A stretch of DNA of 27,006 nucleotides from Verrucomicrobiales bacterium (GTDB lineage Bacteria; Verrucomicrobiota; Verrucomicrobiae; Limisphaerales; UBA1100): positions 1 to 27,006 of the forward strand of contig PBLV01000066.1 in assembly GCA_002721895.1 (NCBI GenBank), read 5' to 3'. The position numbers were made by a program, and so were the translations under genes. Below the pieces are notes generated by a model, which did no database searches, was not told where the DNA came from, and worked only from the letters and a program-made list of their open reading frames with translations. This document shows positions 7,150 through 17,651 of the stretch, piece after piece. The first letter of the stretch is position 1. Each line of letters starts with the position of its first letter.

Positions 7150-9588
7150 ATGCGTCAGATAAAAATCATGTCAGCCAGACCCTCACCCCTCATCATTGCG
7201 TTATCCATTTTTGCATCCAGTTTAATTCTCCCCGCCGGGCCGGCCCCGGGCGGACCAGCCTTGCGGGGATCCATTGTGGAAGATCGCGCGGCACGCAAAC
7301 TGATTCAGGCCGGCGACCTCCGTTATGATGCCGGCGAAATGGAAAAAGCCGTGGAGATTTGGCAATCGGTCATTGAGCGGTATCCACGCAGCCGCGTGCG
7401 CTATGAGGCCCACATGAAACTGGGAGAACATTTTCTCAACCGCAAAAACGCGTATGACAAGGCACGGGCGAGCTTTGAGGCGGTGGCGAACGAGGAAAAC
7501 CGCGACGAGGACATGCGGGCAATGGCTATCCTCAAAACAGGGGTTTGTTTTTTCGAGGGGCGTCATTATGGCCAGTGCTTCAAGGTCATGCGGCGGGTCA
7601 TCGAGGAATTCCCCGTCTCCCAGCACGTAAACGAAGCTTACTACTACATAGGCCTCGGACATTTCCGCCAAGGACACTATGGACGCGCGATTGCCGCCTT
7701 GGAAAAGGTCGGCACGGCGGTGGGCGACAAGGATACCAACGCGGAAAAGCTGGAGGCCGGCAAGCGGTTTTTCGTGAAAATTGAGGATGCGGATCTGGCG
7801 ATTCTGGAAAAGGACGAATCGGTAAAGGTAACCTTGAAAACCTCCGAGGGCGACGAGGAGCAGGTGGACTGCATCCCCATTGGGCGCAATGTGCGCGTGG
7901 TCTTGGGAAGCGTTCCCACGCGGCTGGGCAAGCCACGCAAAGGCAATGGCATCCTGGAAGTCACTGGCACGGCCAAGGTACAGGTGCATTACACGGACGC
8001 TCACACGGCCGACCGCCAGTTTGACACACGGCGCGAAAAGCAGGTGGTGGTGGTGGGCAACGCGATGGTTCAGGTGATGGACGGCGCGTTTTCCGAGGCG
8101 CTGCAGGGCGTGGTTCTGGGCAAGGAGGCCAACCTGCAGGTCAACGATGCCGACCGGGATGTGAGCGATGGCGCGGATATCCTTCAGGTGCGCGTGGAGG
8201 TGTTGCGGCGCAAGACGGCGCTGGAGATCGAGGAGGAAAAAGCCAAGCTCATCGCCGAGGGCAAGCTGCAACCCGACACACCGGGGGAACAGCCGGAAGC
8301 ACCTGCAATCTCTGGCGTGACATTGCAACCGGAGGAACCGGAGATCGACCCCTTCAAGGTCATTGACACGGTGAGCATCAATCTCAAAGAGGCAGTTCTG
8401 CCCAAGACCAACCAGATCATCAACCGACCCGCGGACGAGAAAAACAATCCCGAGGAAAGCCCCGAAGCGCCGACAGAAATCGATCCACAACCAAGAGCTG
8501 AAGACAATCCAGCCGCGCCCCAGCCGGAGCAGCCAACCGCCAAGCCGGTGGAAGAGGTTGACGATGGCACCATCCACTCAGGCGTGTTCCGAGGCACAAT
8601 TCCCGTGGACCAAACTGACGAGGTCGTGCCCAACGACGCCAAGCTCCAAGCCATGCCCGGCGATTTCGTGCGCGTAAATTACCTCGACCAGCTCAACATC
8701 AGCCCCGGCCCGCGCGCCCTCGCCACCCGGGCCAAATGCGTGGAGGGCAACTTGGGCGGCGTGCGCGTCACCCGCACGGAAATCACCGATGCGGAACTGG
8801 AACTCAAAACCAAGCTCAAGACCGCCAGCGCCCTGACCCACATCGGCACCCAATACAGGGAATTTGGCCTCGATGAAAAAGCCCAGCTAAAATACAAGGA
8901 AGCACTGGGCGTCTGTGAAGAGATTGTTGATGACGCCCGCAAGTTGGGCGGCGGGATTCTGGAGGAAACCTACGTACAGCTCTGGAAGATCTATTTTGCG
9001 ATGGACCAGTTGAATCTCGCGGCCGCCATGAGCCTGCGTCTTCAGCGTGAATTCCCGGAGAGCGTTTATCTCGACGAGGCCATTCTCGCCCAAGCGCGCG
9101 TCGCGCAGAAGGGCGGCGACTACCAGCGCGCCATCGCGCTGTTCAACAACCTCACGCGCCTGACCAAGAGCCAGCTTCGCGGCGAGGGCCAGTATGGCAT
9201 TGGTGAATGTTACGAGGAAATGGCCAAGGCGGCCACCGGCAACAACCAACAGATGTTTGAGCGCGCTTTTCAGGCTTACAAGGCCGTGTTTGACCAGTTT
9301 CCTGAAAGCGGCCGCGTGGGCGACGCAGTCGCGAAAATGGCGAGCTTTTATTACCAGAAAAAGGACTACGCCCGGGCCGTGGACGTTTTCGAGAAGGTTC
9401 TCTCCGACCATCCGGACGCAAACTTCCTGGACGTAATCCTCTTCAACTACGGCCGCTGCCTCTACCGCATGAACCGGCGCGCCGAGGCCCGCAAGCGGTT
9501 TGACCAGATGATCGACGAATTCCCCGAGAGCCAACTGGCCCCCGAGGCCAAGCGCATCAGCCAGGCCCTTGCCAAGGCTGGCTTCTGA
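7150..9588 (+). CDS. Exported TPR / beta-sandwich / TPR protein, first gene of the motor-like operon
   Basis: About 812 residues from the ATG at 7150; another ATG at 7168 is also possible, and the long frame from TTG 7057 is unlikely. The start region gives a signal sequence (PLIIALSIFASSLILPAG). Residues ~45-205 hold TPR-like helical pairs (AGEMEKAVEIWQSVIERYP, GHYGRAIAALEKVG). A beta-rich region follows with the motif LQVNDADRDVSDGADILQV and, after a long Pro/Glu-rich insertion (~357-473), HSGVFRGTIPV and then DFVRVNYLDQ. Residues ~555-812 are again TPR-like (YQRAIALFNNLTRL, YARAVDVFEKVLSDHP, AEARKRFDQMIDEFPES). The same plan appears in the next, giant gene, which starts 29 bases downstream. 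It is expected to be periplasmic and a scaffold; its function is unknown. It could also be an outer-membrane-associated protein. Confidence 0.8.
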   Translation: MRQIKIMSARPSPLIIALSIFASSLILPAGPAPGGPALRGSIVEDRAARKLIQAGDLRYDAGEMEKAVEIWQSVIERYPRSRVRYEAHMKLGEHFLNRKNAYDKARASFEAVANEENRDEDMRAMAILKTGVCFFEGRHYGQCFKVMRRVIEEFPVSQHVNEAYYYIGLGHFRQGHYGRAIAALEKVGTAVGDKDTNAEKLEAGKRFFVKIEDADLAILEKDESVKVTLKTSEGDEEQVDCIPIGRNVRVVLGSVPTRLGKPRKGNGILEVTGTAKVQVHYTDAHTADRQFDTRREKQVVVVGNAMVQVMDGAFSEALQGVVLGKEANLQVNDADRDVSDGADILQVRVEVLRRKTALEIEEEKAKLIAEGKLQPDTPGEQPEAPAISGVTLQPEEPEIDPFKVIDTVSINLKEAVLPKTNQIINRPADEKNNPEESPEAPTEIDPQPRAEDNPAAPQPEQPTAKPVEEVDDGTIHSGVFRGTIPVDQTDEVVPNDAKLQAMPGDFVRVNYLDQLNISPGPRALATRAKCVEGNLGGVRVTRTEITDAELELKTKLKTASALTHIGTQYREFGLDEKAQLKYKEALGVCEEIVDDARKLGGGILEETYVQLWKIYFAMDQLNLAAAMSLRLQREFPESVYLDEAILAQARVAQKGGDYQRAIALFNNLTRLTKSQLRGEGQYGIGECYEEMAKAATGNNQQMFERAFQAYKAVFDQFPESGRVGDAVAKMASFYYQKKDYARAVDVFEKVLSDHPDANFLDVILFNYGRCLYRMNRRAEARKRFDQMIDEFPESQLAPEAKRISQALAKAGF

Positions 9589-9617
9589 CACATCACCTCG
9601 ACCATAATTAAAACAAG

Positions 9618-12600
9618 ATGAAAAAAACACTCCTCCTTTCCCTCCTGCTCCTGCCGCTGTGCGTGCCGGCCGCCGTACCCGCGGCCGAAGTGGACGCCAA
9701 GGCCAAGGCTCTCGAGGCCGAGTTGAGCAAGGCCCTCGATACCTCCCCCCAAGGCGCCAAGGCCATGATCGAGCTTGTGAACCTCTACCATGAACACGGC
9801 CGGGTCTTTGGCCTTGTGCGCGTGGGCGAACGGTTCGCCAAGGCACAATCCACCAATACGCAACACCGCGCCATCATGCTCAAGCTGCTCGACGGTCTGG
9901 AAGTCATGGCGCGCCGGGATGACTTCATCACTTACGCCCGCGAATACCTCTCGCGCTACCCGGACTCCACCGAGGCCATCGACGTTGTCCAACGCCTCGG
10001 CGATGCCCTCGTGCTCAACAATAAACGCATCGAAGCCGCCGACGCCTATCGCGCACTGTGGCTGCACAAGCCCATCGCCGCCAACCGCGTAGCCGGCCAG
10101 CGCGCCAGCGAACTCTATGTGCATACCGGAAACGGCCGCATCCGCATCCGCACCGCGGAAATGGCCGAAAGCCTCCTAGAGAAACTGCCCCCCAGCGAAT
10201 TCACCCTGCGCGCCGGCCTGCGTGCGGTTGAGCAATACCGCGCCAACAGCCGCTGGGCGGAAGCCAATGTCGCCGCACAAAAGATGTTTAAAAAAGGCCT
10301 GCCCCTCACCCGCCGCATGCAGCACCATCTGCATGAACTCATGGCCGCCAGCTATGCCTCCCAAAGCCAATGGGCCAACGCCGTGGCCAGCCTCAAGCAG
10401 GCCCGCAGTCTGGGCGACAGCGCGGAACTGCATGGCCGACAAATCGCCTACATGTACAACGCCGGCCTCAAGGCCGCCCAGATTGAGCCGGAAGTACGGG
10501 CCTTGGCCGGCCGCCACCCAAATTCACGTGAACGCTGGTCGACCTACTACTACGTGGGCCATGCCCACAATCGCGAGGGCAACCCGACCCAAGCCGCGCG
10601 CTACATCGCCGGTGCCCTTCCCCATGCCGCCAGTGCACATAGACTGGCCAACTACTATGTAAGCTGGCTCCTTGACTCCTCCCTGTCCGCGCGGAATTCC
10701 GCGCAAAACTCCGTGACCACCGCGCAAACCAACCTTGAGAATGCGAAGAAGGATGAAGCCGCCAAGCGCGATGCCTTCAACAAGGAATCTGATGCGGACA
10801 AGAAGAAAACCGCGCAGACCGCCCTTGCCGCCGCAACTAAGCTGGCGCAACAACGATCCACCGAACTGCAAAATGCTCAGCGCGACCTGACCGCCAAGGC
10901 CAACACCGTCAACCAAATGGCCGTCGAAGCCGACCGCACCCTCAATGCCGCGCTCAATCCCACCCGCCAAGCCAAGCGCGAAGGCGACCTGTTGGCCCTC
11001 CACTACGCGCGCGCGCGTGCGTTGTACATCGACCGCCTGAAGGACGACGCCAAGGGCCTCACCCATGCCCGGGCCGCCGCCAGAGAAACACATCTCTACA
11101 GTTCTCATCAATCGACACTCATTAGTGATCTCTTGGCCCGCCAGCCCGATGGCGGCCAGTTTCGGAATGATGTGGCCATGCTGCTAAAGGAGCGCCGTGA
11201 CCACATCACGGTGACCTACTACCGCGACTACGTTGGCAACTGGGCCTCCTCCATGCGCCGCGACAAAGTTCATCGCGGCAAAGCCCAGTACATCACTGGC
11301 CTGTTGGCTCAGGAAAACCAACGCCCCGAAGTCAACGCCTATCTCAAGAATGGCAGCCCCAACAGCAACGTGAAAAACGCCATCCCGTTGCGCGATCGCG
11401 CCCTGGCGAATTTCAGTGCACTAAGCAAGCGCAACCAATTCCACCTTGTCGGCACGCAACGTGGCGCGCTTATCAGCTACGCCAAGCAGCGTGATCCTGA
11501 GCGTGCCAAGCAACTCGCCATCCAATTGTTCAAGGCACATCCCCAAGATTACACCGCCGCCAGTTGGACCCTGCAAAGCCACCTCAATGACGAGGACAAG
11601 GAGGAGGCCAGAAAATACGCGCAGCAAATCCTAAGACTGCCCCCCATGGCCAAAGGTGAAAATATGGAGCTTGCGCGCGACTTGATGGGCGCGGCGGAAC
11701 GCAATGAAGACGCCGCGCTGGCGGTGCAGGTTTACCAATGGCTTATCCGCGGCAAAGTGCGCCCCATTTATGGAGACTACATCGGAGATGTCCTCTTCAA
11801 GCTCGGTCGCAGGAATGAAGCCTTGGGCTGGTGGCAGCGCGTTGCCGAGGCCCCCACCGAAAACCGCAACGAGGGGCGCACCTGCGCGGAACGATTTCTT
11901 CGCTTTGGCGGCAACCCACCAGCCCCCATGCGGGAGTTGATCGATTTCCGCTGGCCGGAAATGAGGGTGCGTATTGCCGCCTACAAGGCAACGGATGTCC
12001 TTCGGCTGCAGGGCAACGTGAAGGTCTTTGCCGAGGCGGTGAAGAAGATTGAAACTCAATCGGCCGGCATCCCCTTTGCCAACGAGGATTGGCGCAACTT
12101 TGCATCCCCTTGGCGTGATTTTGCCTATAGCAACAAGACCTACATCGAGAGCGATAACCCCACCTACAAGGACTGGAAGGAACTGGACGACGACGCGAAA
12201 CTGGAGGTCTTCCGTGTCGTGCGCGACCTTCGTGGACGCGATTCCTCAGCCTGGGCCGCGGGCGACCTGTTGGCGGCTGGGGCCACGGACGAAGAGCCGA
12301 CCATGGAACGTCTGCTCCGCCTCGTGCGCGTGACCAAGACCACTCACAACGATCACTCCCGCTGGAACACGTTCCGCAGCTACGCGCAAAAGGCATTCGA
12401 GGCCAAGCGCTACGTGGAAAGCGCCACCCTTCTCACCGGCATTCTGGCCCACGTGACCAACGTTCCGAAAGAGGAGAAGGATGCCGGTCGCGGCGCGGTA
12501 CTGCGCGCGCATTCACGCATGGGCGCGGTGGGTCTGACAATTGACGAGGACAGCCCCATGGCTCCCCTGCTCCAAGCTGCGCTGTATCTGCGCTTGGGCG

Positions 12601-15600
12601 ACAAGGCCAAGGCCCTGGAGATGTATCAGGACAACGCCGCGCTCTTTATGGAACACCGTGACAATCTTCCGCCGGACTTGATTCAGTTTGTCTGCAACCA
12701 CCTCATGGCCGCCGGGGGCGAGGACAATCTTCTGGCCGTGGAGGACACACTGCGCAGCTGGCTGGTGAAATACACCGACCCCGACAAGCCGGAGGGCAAG
12801 GAACAAAGCATCGATGCCAAGGCGGGGATGCAGCTGTTGCTGGCCAAGAGCTATTTCAAGGGGCAACGCTACGACGTGGCCCGTGCGGAGTATTCCACCG
12901 TGACCAACCGCTACACGGGCACCCCTCACGCCATCGACGCGCGGTTTGGCATTGGCGAGACTTACATGGCGCAAAAGGTCTTCGATCAGGCAGCCATGAT
13001 CTTTAAGAGTCTCGAGGAAAACCCTGACCTGCGCATCTCGGTGCGGGCGGAATTCCTGACCGGCGTGCTGGCTTTCCGACAGGAACAACACGACGAGGCA
13101 CGCGAAAAATTCCAGCATATTTTGGAGCGCGTCCCGGACGTGGAGCTGGCCAACCAGACTCTTTACAGTCTGTCCGAGATTTATGGGCTGGAGCAACGCT
13201 ATCTCCAGCAGCTCAACCTCTTGCGGACTGTCGGCCGACTCGGCCAGCACAGCAAGCGCCTACACACGCCGGGCAACGCACTCTCCATTGTCGTTCACGA
13301 TCGCGATCTGGGGGTCAGCCGGGGACAGGCGCGAATCCCCGTGATGGTCACCACCAAACCAGGAGGCGACAAGGAACTCGTGTATCTCCGCAGTTCAGCG
13401 GGTGCGGGCAAAGGACTTTTCCGCGGTGAAATCGACACCACACTGGCCAATGTCGCGCCGGGTGACGGCGTGCTGCAGTTGTCGGGGCGGGACGTGATCG
13501 AGAGCGATTACCCGGAGGAGTTTAAAAAGCAATTTCGGACCGTGCCACTTTCGGACGTGGAAATCCGCATTGCAGCGGATGGTGAATTTGCGGTGGCCAG
13601 CAGCGAGATCATTGATCAGGAAAAGGAGACCCTTACCGAACGGCTGCAGCGGGAGCAACGCGAACAGGACGACGCCGATCAGCGCGTATCACAAGGACGC
13701 CCGGCCAACCAAGTCAAGCCGGGCAACCGCATCTTCCTCCGAGTCAAGGATCCAGACCGCGACTTGGGCGATGACCTGGACAAGGTGCTGGTGACCCTGC
13801 GCGCGGACAGCGGGGATGCCGTACAGGTGGAGTTGGAGGAGACCGGTTCGCACACGGGCGAATTCAAGGCCACGATTCCAACCGCGGAATTGCCGGCCGG
13901 CGCGGCGGCAACCGATAGCGCCATCGACCACAACCCACTGATGGCCATTGACCATAGCCGCGAGAGCTATTGGCAAAGTGAACCGGATGGCCAAACCCCC
14001 AAGGCATTGACGGTTGACATGAAGCAGGTGTACGGCATCACGCGGCTGCGCATGTCGACGCCCAACGCGGTGGAGAATGCGCCAGTGCGGGCAACGGTGC
14101 TGGGGAGTCATGATGGAGTTTTCTGGTTCCAATTGGCAGCCAACCCAGGCATCCCCACCGCGGATTCAGTGGCGGAGGAAGTGGGTGCCATGAAACAACG
14201 CGTCTTCAAGGGTGACCACACGGGTTACACGACTTGGCGCCAGATTGCGGACCTCGCCCGAACCGGGACAGCCCTCAGTGAAGAAGAGGTTACTGTGCTG
14301 GAGTGGAGCCTTTCCGAGGAAAAAGATGATGAGCCGGGCGTGGAGAATCCGGAGGCAGCAGAGGCGCACTCGGTCCTGTGGCACGGCAAACTGGTTCAAA
14401 GGAAGGCGGGCGCATTGCGATTGGATGTAACGGGCGACCTGGTGGCAGTTGCCGTGAATGGCCGCCTCGAACTGGCGCCCGCCGCGGCGGCTGCGCGCAG
14501 GCCCGTTGATGTTTGGTTGAACCCGGGCATCCACGAGATCGCCGTGTTTGCAGCGGTGAAACAGGCTAAGAACGGTGTGTCGGCCCAGCGCGCACGTTCC
14601 AACCCAAACATCAGCAATCCTAAGCCCGTTTCGTTCACGGAGGAGGATTTTGACCTCGACGGAGCCGCTGAATTCTTCGGCGCGGAGCCAGCCATTAAAG
14701 AGAAGACCGCCCAGCCCATAGCGTCTGCGAACGATGAGTTTTCCTTCAATAAGAAAACGGAGAAATTTGGCATCGTCGAGGGACTGAAGCCCGAGGCCGA
14801 GGTGGTGGGCTACTGGCAGGCGCTGGAAGACACACTGCAGTGGAAGTTCAACGCCACTACACCGGGCGTTTATAATGTCTGGATGGAACTGGCGCATCAG
14901 GGCGGCGGCTCCAGTTACCGGATGACGTTTGGCGATCAGGTTATCGAGGCGGCCACGCCGAACACTGGCGCTTGGAGTACCTACCGAAAAATCCGGATTG
15001 GCGCAGTTCACATTGAAGAAGCGGGAGAAAAGACGCTGGCGATTGCGCCGGTGGAAATCGCAAACTCAGGCCTGATGAACCTTGCGGGAATTGAGCTTCG
15101 CCCCTCCAAGGGTGAAAACGTGATCCTACGCGATCGCAGTTGGGAATTTTTCTTTCCCGAAACGCCCATGCGCTATGTCCAATTCCAGGTTCATGAGTAC
15201 TTGGGCGACTCGGTGGCGGTCAATCACGTTGAGCTGCGCGGCCCGGAGGCGGCACCCATCCCAACTCAGGAAGATGTCAGCAAGCTCGCAACCAACGATA
15301 TTCTTGAGATCGCCGGTGGCGACACGGTGAACGCATCGTACACGGATGAAACCGCTGTGGCCGTGAACGGAGGCAGCCGCCTCCTGACGGCGCAACTTCA
15401 GGCCACCTATTACAATGCCAAGGTGGAGCCCATCTCGTTCGACTTCACCCGGACCGGCGGCGGGCAGGTGCAACAAACACGCAAGGAACTGCTGCGTGTG
15501 GATCCTGGCGAACGGGTGACCTTTGAGGTGGTCGATTACGACATGGACCAAACCGATGCCCGTGACAAGGTGCCTGTCAGCATTTGGCTCAATGGGCAAA

Positions 15601-17606
15601 AGTGGAAAGATCTTGAAGCCGTGGAGACGGAGGAATACTCCGGCACATTCCGCGTGGAGGTGGACACCGCCGAGGCCCCGGCGGATGGCAAGCTGGTGAT
15701 CCAGCGTGGCGACACGATCATCTGCCGATACACAGACAAGCAAAATACCTTTCCCGGCAACACCGTGGACCGGGAGGGGCAGGTCTTCGCGAATGAACCG
15801 ACCGAGGGCCGCCTGCGGATCGTTGAGACGCGCCTCATCCAGCCGCCGATCGGCAGCGATGCGCCGCCGCGCACCGAATACCTGCCCGAGTCCGAAGAGC
15901 CGCTGGCCGCCGATCATCAGGCACGGGTGAATTACTTTGCCCCCCTGACCGTGGAGGTGATCGATCCCGACGCCGCCAAGGACGGCCTCTCGACCGTAAA
16001 AGTGATTTTAAACGCGGGAACCACCAACGCGGTGGAAGTCACCTGCCAACTCTCCACGCAGTTTGGCGACTTTAGCAATCTGGACACAACCCAGGCCAAC
16101 CAAGCTCTGCTCTTGGGCCGTTTCATCGGCCAGGTGCGCATGCAACTGGGCGGCGAGGGCAGCCCCACCACCATTCCACGCGCGCTGGGTGACAACATGA
16201 GCCTTGTCGGGCGCGTCCGTGTGGCGGGCACGGAGGAGGATGAGAATGAACCAAACAGCAATCTGGTTCACACCGTCCTGAACGTAAACGGCAAATCCAC
16301 GCTAAACGCCGCTTATGAGGATGCATTGAGGCCCGGGGGCACGCCACAAAAGTTGGCCGCAAGAGGCCGGCTGGTGACGGATGGCACCATGGCCATCACC
16401 GAGGAGGACTACAAGGAGCCACTGGAACTGCTGCACGTTGGTGAAAAACTCTATGTGATTGTCAACGACCCGGACCTAGACATTTCCGATGAACGCGACG
16501 CGGCCGAGATCACCATCCAGAGTGAATCCGGCGAACTGGAGACAGTGAAGATTGAGGAAACCCTGAGCCACAGTGGTGTATTCACCGGCTCGATGGATTT
16601 AAAGGCGCGCGAAAAACCGGAGCCCGGGAATTTTGACCCAGCCGAGATGAAGATTGAATGCTTCTTTGGCGACAAGCTGAGCATCGGCTACACCGACAAC
16701 GCGGCCGGCACCCTGGAGGGCAATGCCACCCTGCGTGCCGAGATACCCGTGGCGATCGGAACAGACGGCTTGGTCTCCGCCTTCAGCAAGATATTTGGCA
16801 ACCAACAACTGGCCGTCCAGACACAGTTCCACATTGCGGAGAGTTACTTCGAGCTCTTCAAGAACAACCTTGCGCTCGAACGCAAGGATGAATCTCAGAA
16901 GGCACTGCGCGCGGGCCGCCGAATGCTAAAGGAAATCATGGTGGATTATCCCGACCCCAAGTATCTCCCACGCATCGCCTATCTCAGCGGGCAATTTTCG
17001 CAGGAGTTGAAGGACTGGAACGAGGCCGCCAACAGTTACGCGTTGATCGTGCGCCAATACCCCAACCACACGCTCGCCGCGGATGCGCAATACAAGCTGG
17101 CACAGTGCTATGAGGAAGCGGAGGATTTCGACCGCGCGCTAGAGGAATACGTCACCCTCGCCGCCACTCACCCCAAGAGCCCGCTGATCCCCAAGACCAT
17201 GATTCGCATCAACGAGTATTTCTACAAGCGCGAGAACTACAAGATCGCCGCCAAGGTGGCCGAAAAGTTCATGGACCGGTTCAGTGACCACGAGGCCGCG
17301 CCCAAAATGGGATTCCGCTGGGGCCAGTGCCACTACAAGAACGAAGCCTACGCCAAGGCGGCCGAGGTCTTTGACCTGTTCGTCAAGAAATTCCCGGACG
17401 ACTCCTTGTCCGCTCAATCCATCTTCTGGGCCGGAGAAAGCTGGCGCATGGCCAACAACGTGCCACAGGCGTTCCGCCGTTACAACCGCTGCCGCTGGGA
17501 CTTCCCCGAGAGCGAGGCCGCCCAGTTCGCCCGCGGCCGACTGGCCCTGCCGGAGATGCTCCGGCAATTCGAGGCCGAAGCCAACTCGGTGGACAATGAC
17601 AATTGA
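9618..17606 (+). CDS. Giant (2662-residue) exported TPR protein with Ig-like modules and nested F5/8C, PA14-like and CBM6-like domains
   Basis: The ATG at 9618 begins a clear signal peptide (MKKTLLLSLLLLPLCVPAA). Rough order: TPR-like helices ~30-350; a charged Ala/Lys-rich coiled coil ~360-450; more helical repeats to ~1205, including FDQAAMIFKSLEENP. Ig-like modules with the pattern VxDxDxD...ET..H(S/T)G.F.G....GD....YTD begin near 1221, 1369, 1960, 2105 and 2278. The second is interrupted near 1430 by an F5/8C-like segment (AIDHSRESYWQSEPDG). That segment is itself interrupted by a PA14-like stretch (~1584-1651, WLNPGIHEIAVF) and a CBM6-like domain (~1729-1830, GVYNVWMELAHQGGGSSYR) before F5/8C resumes at ~1851 (RYVQFQVHEYLG). 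C-terminal TPRs span ~2388-2662 (YALIVRQYPNHTLAADAQYK). Probably periplasmic or surface-exposed and possibly glycan-binding. No membrane anchor or sorting domain is evident. ExbB follows after 45 bases. Confidence 0.85.
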   Translation: MKKTLLLSLLLLPLCVPAAVPAAEVDAKAKALEAELSKALDTSPQGAKAMIELVNLYHEHGRVFGLVRVGERFAKAQSTNTQHRAIMLKLLDGLEVMARRDDFITYAREYLSRYPDSTEAIDVVQRLGDALVLNNKRIEAADAYRALWLHKPIAANRVAGQRASELYVHTGNGRIRIRTAEMAESLLEKLPPSEFTLRAGLRAVEQYRANSRWAEANVAAQKMFKKGLPLTRRMQHHLHELMAASYASQSQWANAVASLKQARSLGDSAELHGRQIAYMYNAGLKAAQIEPEVRALAGRHPNSRERWSTYYYVGHAHNREGNPTQAARYIAGALPHAASAHRLANYYVSWLLDSSLSARNSAQNSVTTAQTNLENAKKDEAAKRDAFNKESDADKKKTAQTALAAATKLAQQRSTELQNAQRDLTAKANTVNQMAVEADRTLNAALNPTRQAKREGDLLALHYARARALYIDRLKDDAKGLTHARAAARETHLYSSHQSTLISDLLARQPDGGQFRNDVAMLLKERRDHITVTYYRDYVGNWASSMRRDKVHRGKAQYITGLLAQENQRPEVNAYLKNGSPNSNVKNAIPLRDRALANFSALSKRNQFHLVGTQRGALISYAKQRDPERAKQLAIQLFKAHPQDYTAASWTLQSHLNDEDKEEARKYAQQILRLPPMAKGENMELARDLMGAAERNEDAALAVQVYQWLIRGKVRPIYGDYIGDVLFKLGRRNEALGWWQRVAEAPTENRNEGRTCAERFLRFGGNPPAPMRELIDFRWPEMRVRIAAYKATDVLRLQGNVKVFAEAVKKIETQSAGIPFANEDWRNFASPWRDFAYSNKTYIESDNPTYKDWKELDDDAKLEVFRVVRDLRGRDSSAWAAGDLLAAGATDEEPTMERLLRLVRVTKTTHNDHSRWNTFRSYAQKAFEAKRYVESATLLTGILAHVTNVPKEEKDAGRGAVLRAHSRMGAVGLTIDEDSPMAPLLQAALYLRLGDKAKALEMYQDNAALFMEHRDNLPPDLIQFVCNHLMAAGGEDNLLAVEDTLRSWLVKYTDPDKPEGKEQSIDAKAGMQLLLAKSYFKGQRYDVARAEYSTVTNRYTGTPHAIDARFGIGETYMAQKVFDQAAMIFKSLEENPDLRISVRAEFLTGVLAFRQEQHDEAREKFQHILERVPDVELANQTLYSLSEIYGLEQRYLQQLNLLRTVGRLGQHSKRLHTPGNALSIVVHDRDLGVSRGQARIPVMVTTKPGGDKELVYLRSSAGAGKGLFRGEIDTTLANVAPGDGVLQLSGRDVIESDYPEEFKKQFRTVPLSDVEIRIAADGEFAVASSEIIDQEKETLTERLQREQREQDDADQRVSQGRPANQVKPGNRIFLRVKDPDRDLGDDLDKVLVTLRADSGDAVQVELEETGSHTGEFKATIPTAELPAGAAATDSAIDHNPLMAIDHSRESYWQSEPDGQTPKALTVDMKQVYGITRLRMSTPNAVENAPVRATVLGSHDGVFWFQLAANPGIPTADSVAEEVGAMKQRVFKGDHTGYTTWRQIADLARTGTALSEEEVTVLEWSLSEEKDDEPGVENPEAAEAHSVLWHGKLVQRKAGALRLDVTGDLVAVAVNGRLELAPAAAAARRPVDVWLNPGIHEIAVFAAVKQAKNGVSAQRARSNPNISNPKPVSFTEEDFDLDGAAEFFGAEPAIKEKTAQPIASANDEFSFNKKTEKFGIVEGLKPEAEVVGYWQALEDTLQWKFNATTPGVYNVWMELAHQGGGSSYRMTFGDQVIEAATPNTGAWSTYRKIRIGAVHIEEAGEKTLAIAPVEIANSGLMNLAGIELRPSKGENVILRDRSWEFFFPETPMRYVQFQVHEYLGDSVAVNHVELRGPEAAPIPTQEDVSKLATNDILEIAGGDTVNASYTDETAVAVNGGSRLLTAQLQATYYNAKVEPISFDFTRTGGGQVQQTRKELLRVDPGERVTFEVVDYDMDQTDARDKVPVSIWLNGQKWKDLEAVETEEYSGTFRVEVDTAEAPADGKLVIQRGDTIICRYTDKQNTFPGNTVDREGQVFANEPTEGRLRIVETRLIQPPIGSDAPPRTEYLPESEEPLAADHQARVNYFAPLTVEVIDPDAAKDGLSTVKVILNAGTTNAVEVTCQLSTQFGDFSNLDTTQANQALLLGRFIGQVRMQLGGEGSPTTIPRALGDNMSLVGRVRVAGTEEDENEPNSNLVHTVLNVNGKSTLNAAYEDALRPGGTPQKLAARGRLVTDGTMAITEEDYKEPLELLHVGEKLYVIVNDPDLDISDERDAAEITIQSESGELETVKIEETLSHSGVFTGSMDLKAREKPEPGNFDPAEMKIECFFGDKLSIGYTDNAAGTLEGNATLRAEIPVAIGTDGLVSAFSKIFGNQQLAVQTQFHIAESYFELFKNNLALERKDESQKALRAGRRMLKEIMVDYPDPKYLPRIAYLSGQFSQELKDWNEAANSYALIVRQYPNHTLAADAQYKLAQCYEEAEDFDRALEEYVTLAATHPKSPLIPKTMIRINEYFYKRENYKIAAKVAEKFMDRFSDHEAAPKMGFRWGQCHYKNEAYAKAAEVFDLFVKKFPDDSLSAQSIFWAGESWRMANNVPQAFRRYNRCRWDFPESEAAQFARGRLALPEMLRQFEAEANSVDNDN

Positions 17607-17651
17607 CCCGGCCTGCCCCACCCTCCAAGGTTTGCCCGATCTGATTCTTAA

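Noticed and set aside
7222..8577. Minus-strand open frame of 451 codons opposite the first TPR gene
   Set aside because: The sense strand has a signal peptide, TPRs and recognisable modules; the antisense frame has no recognisable domain.
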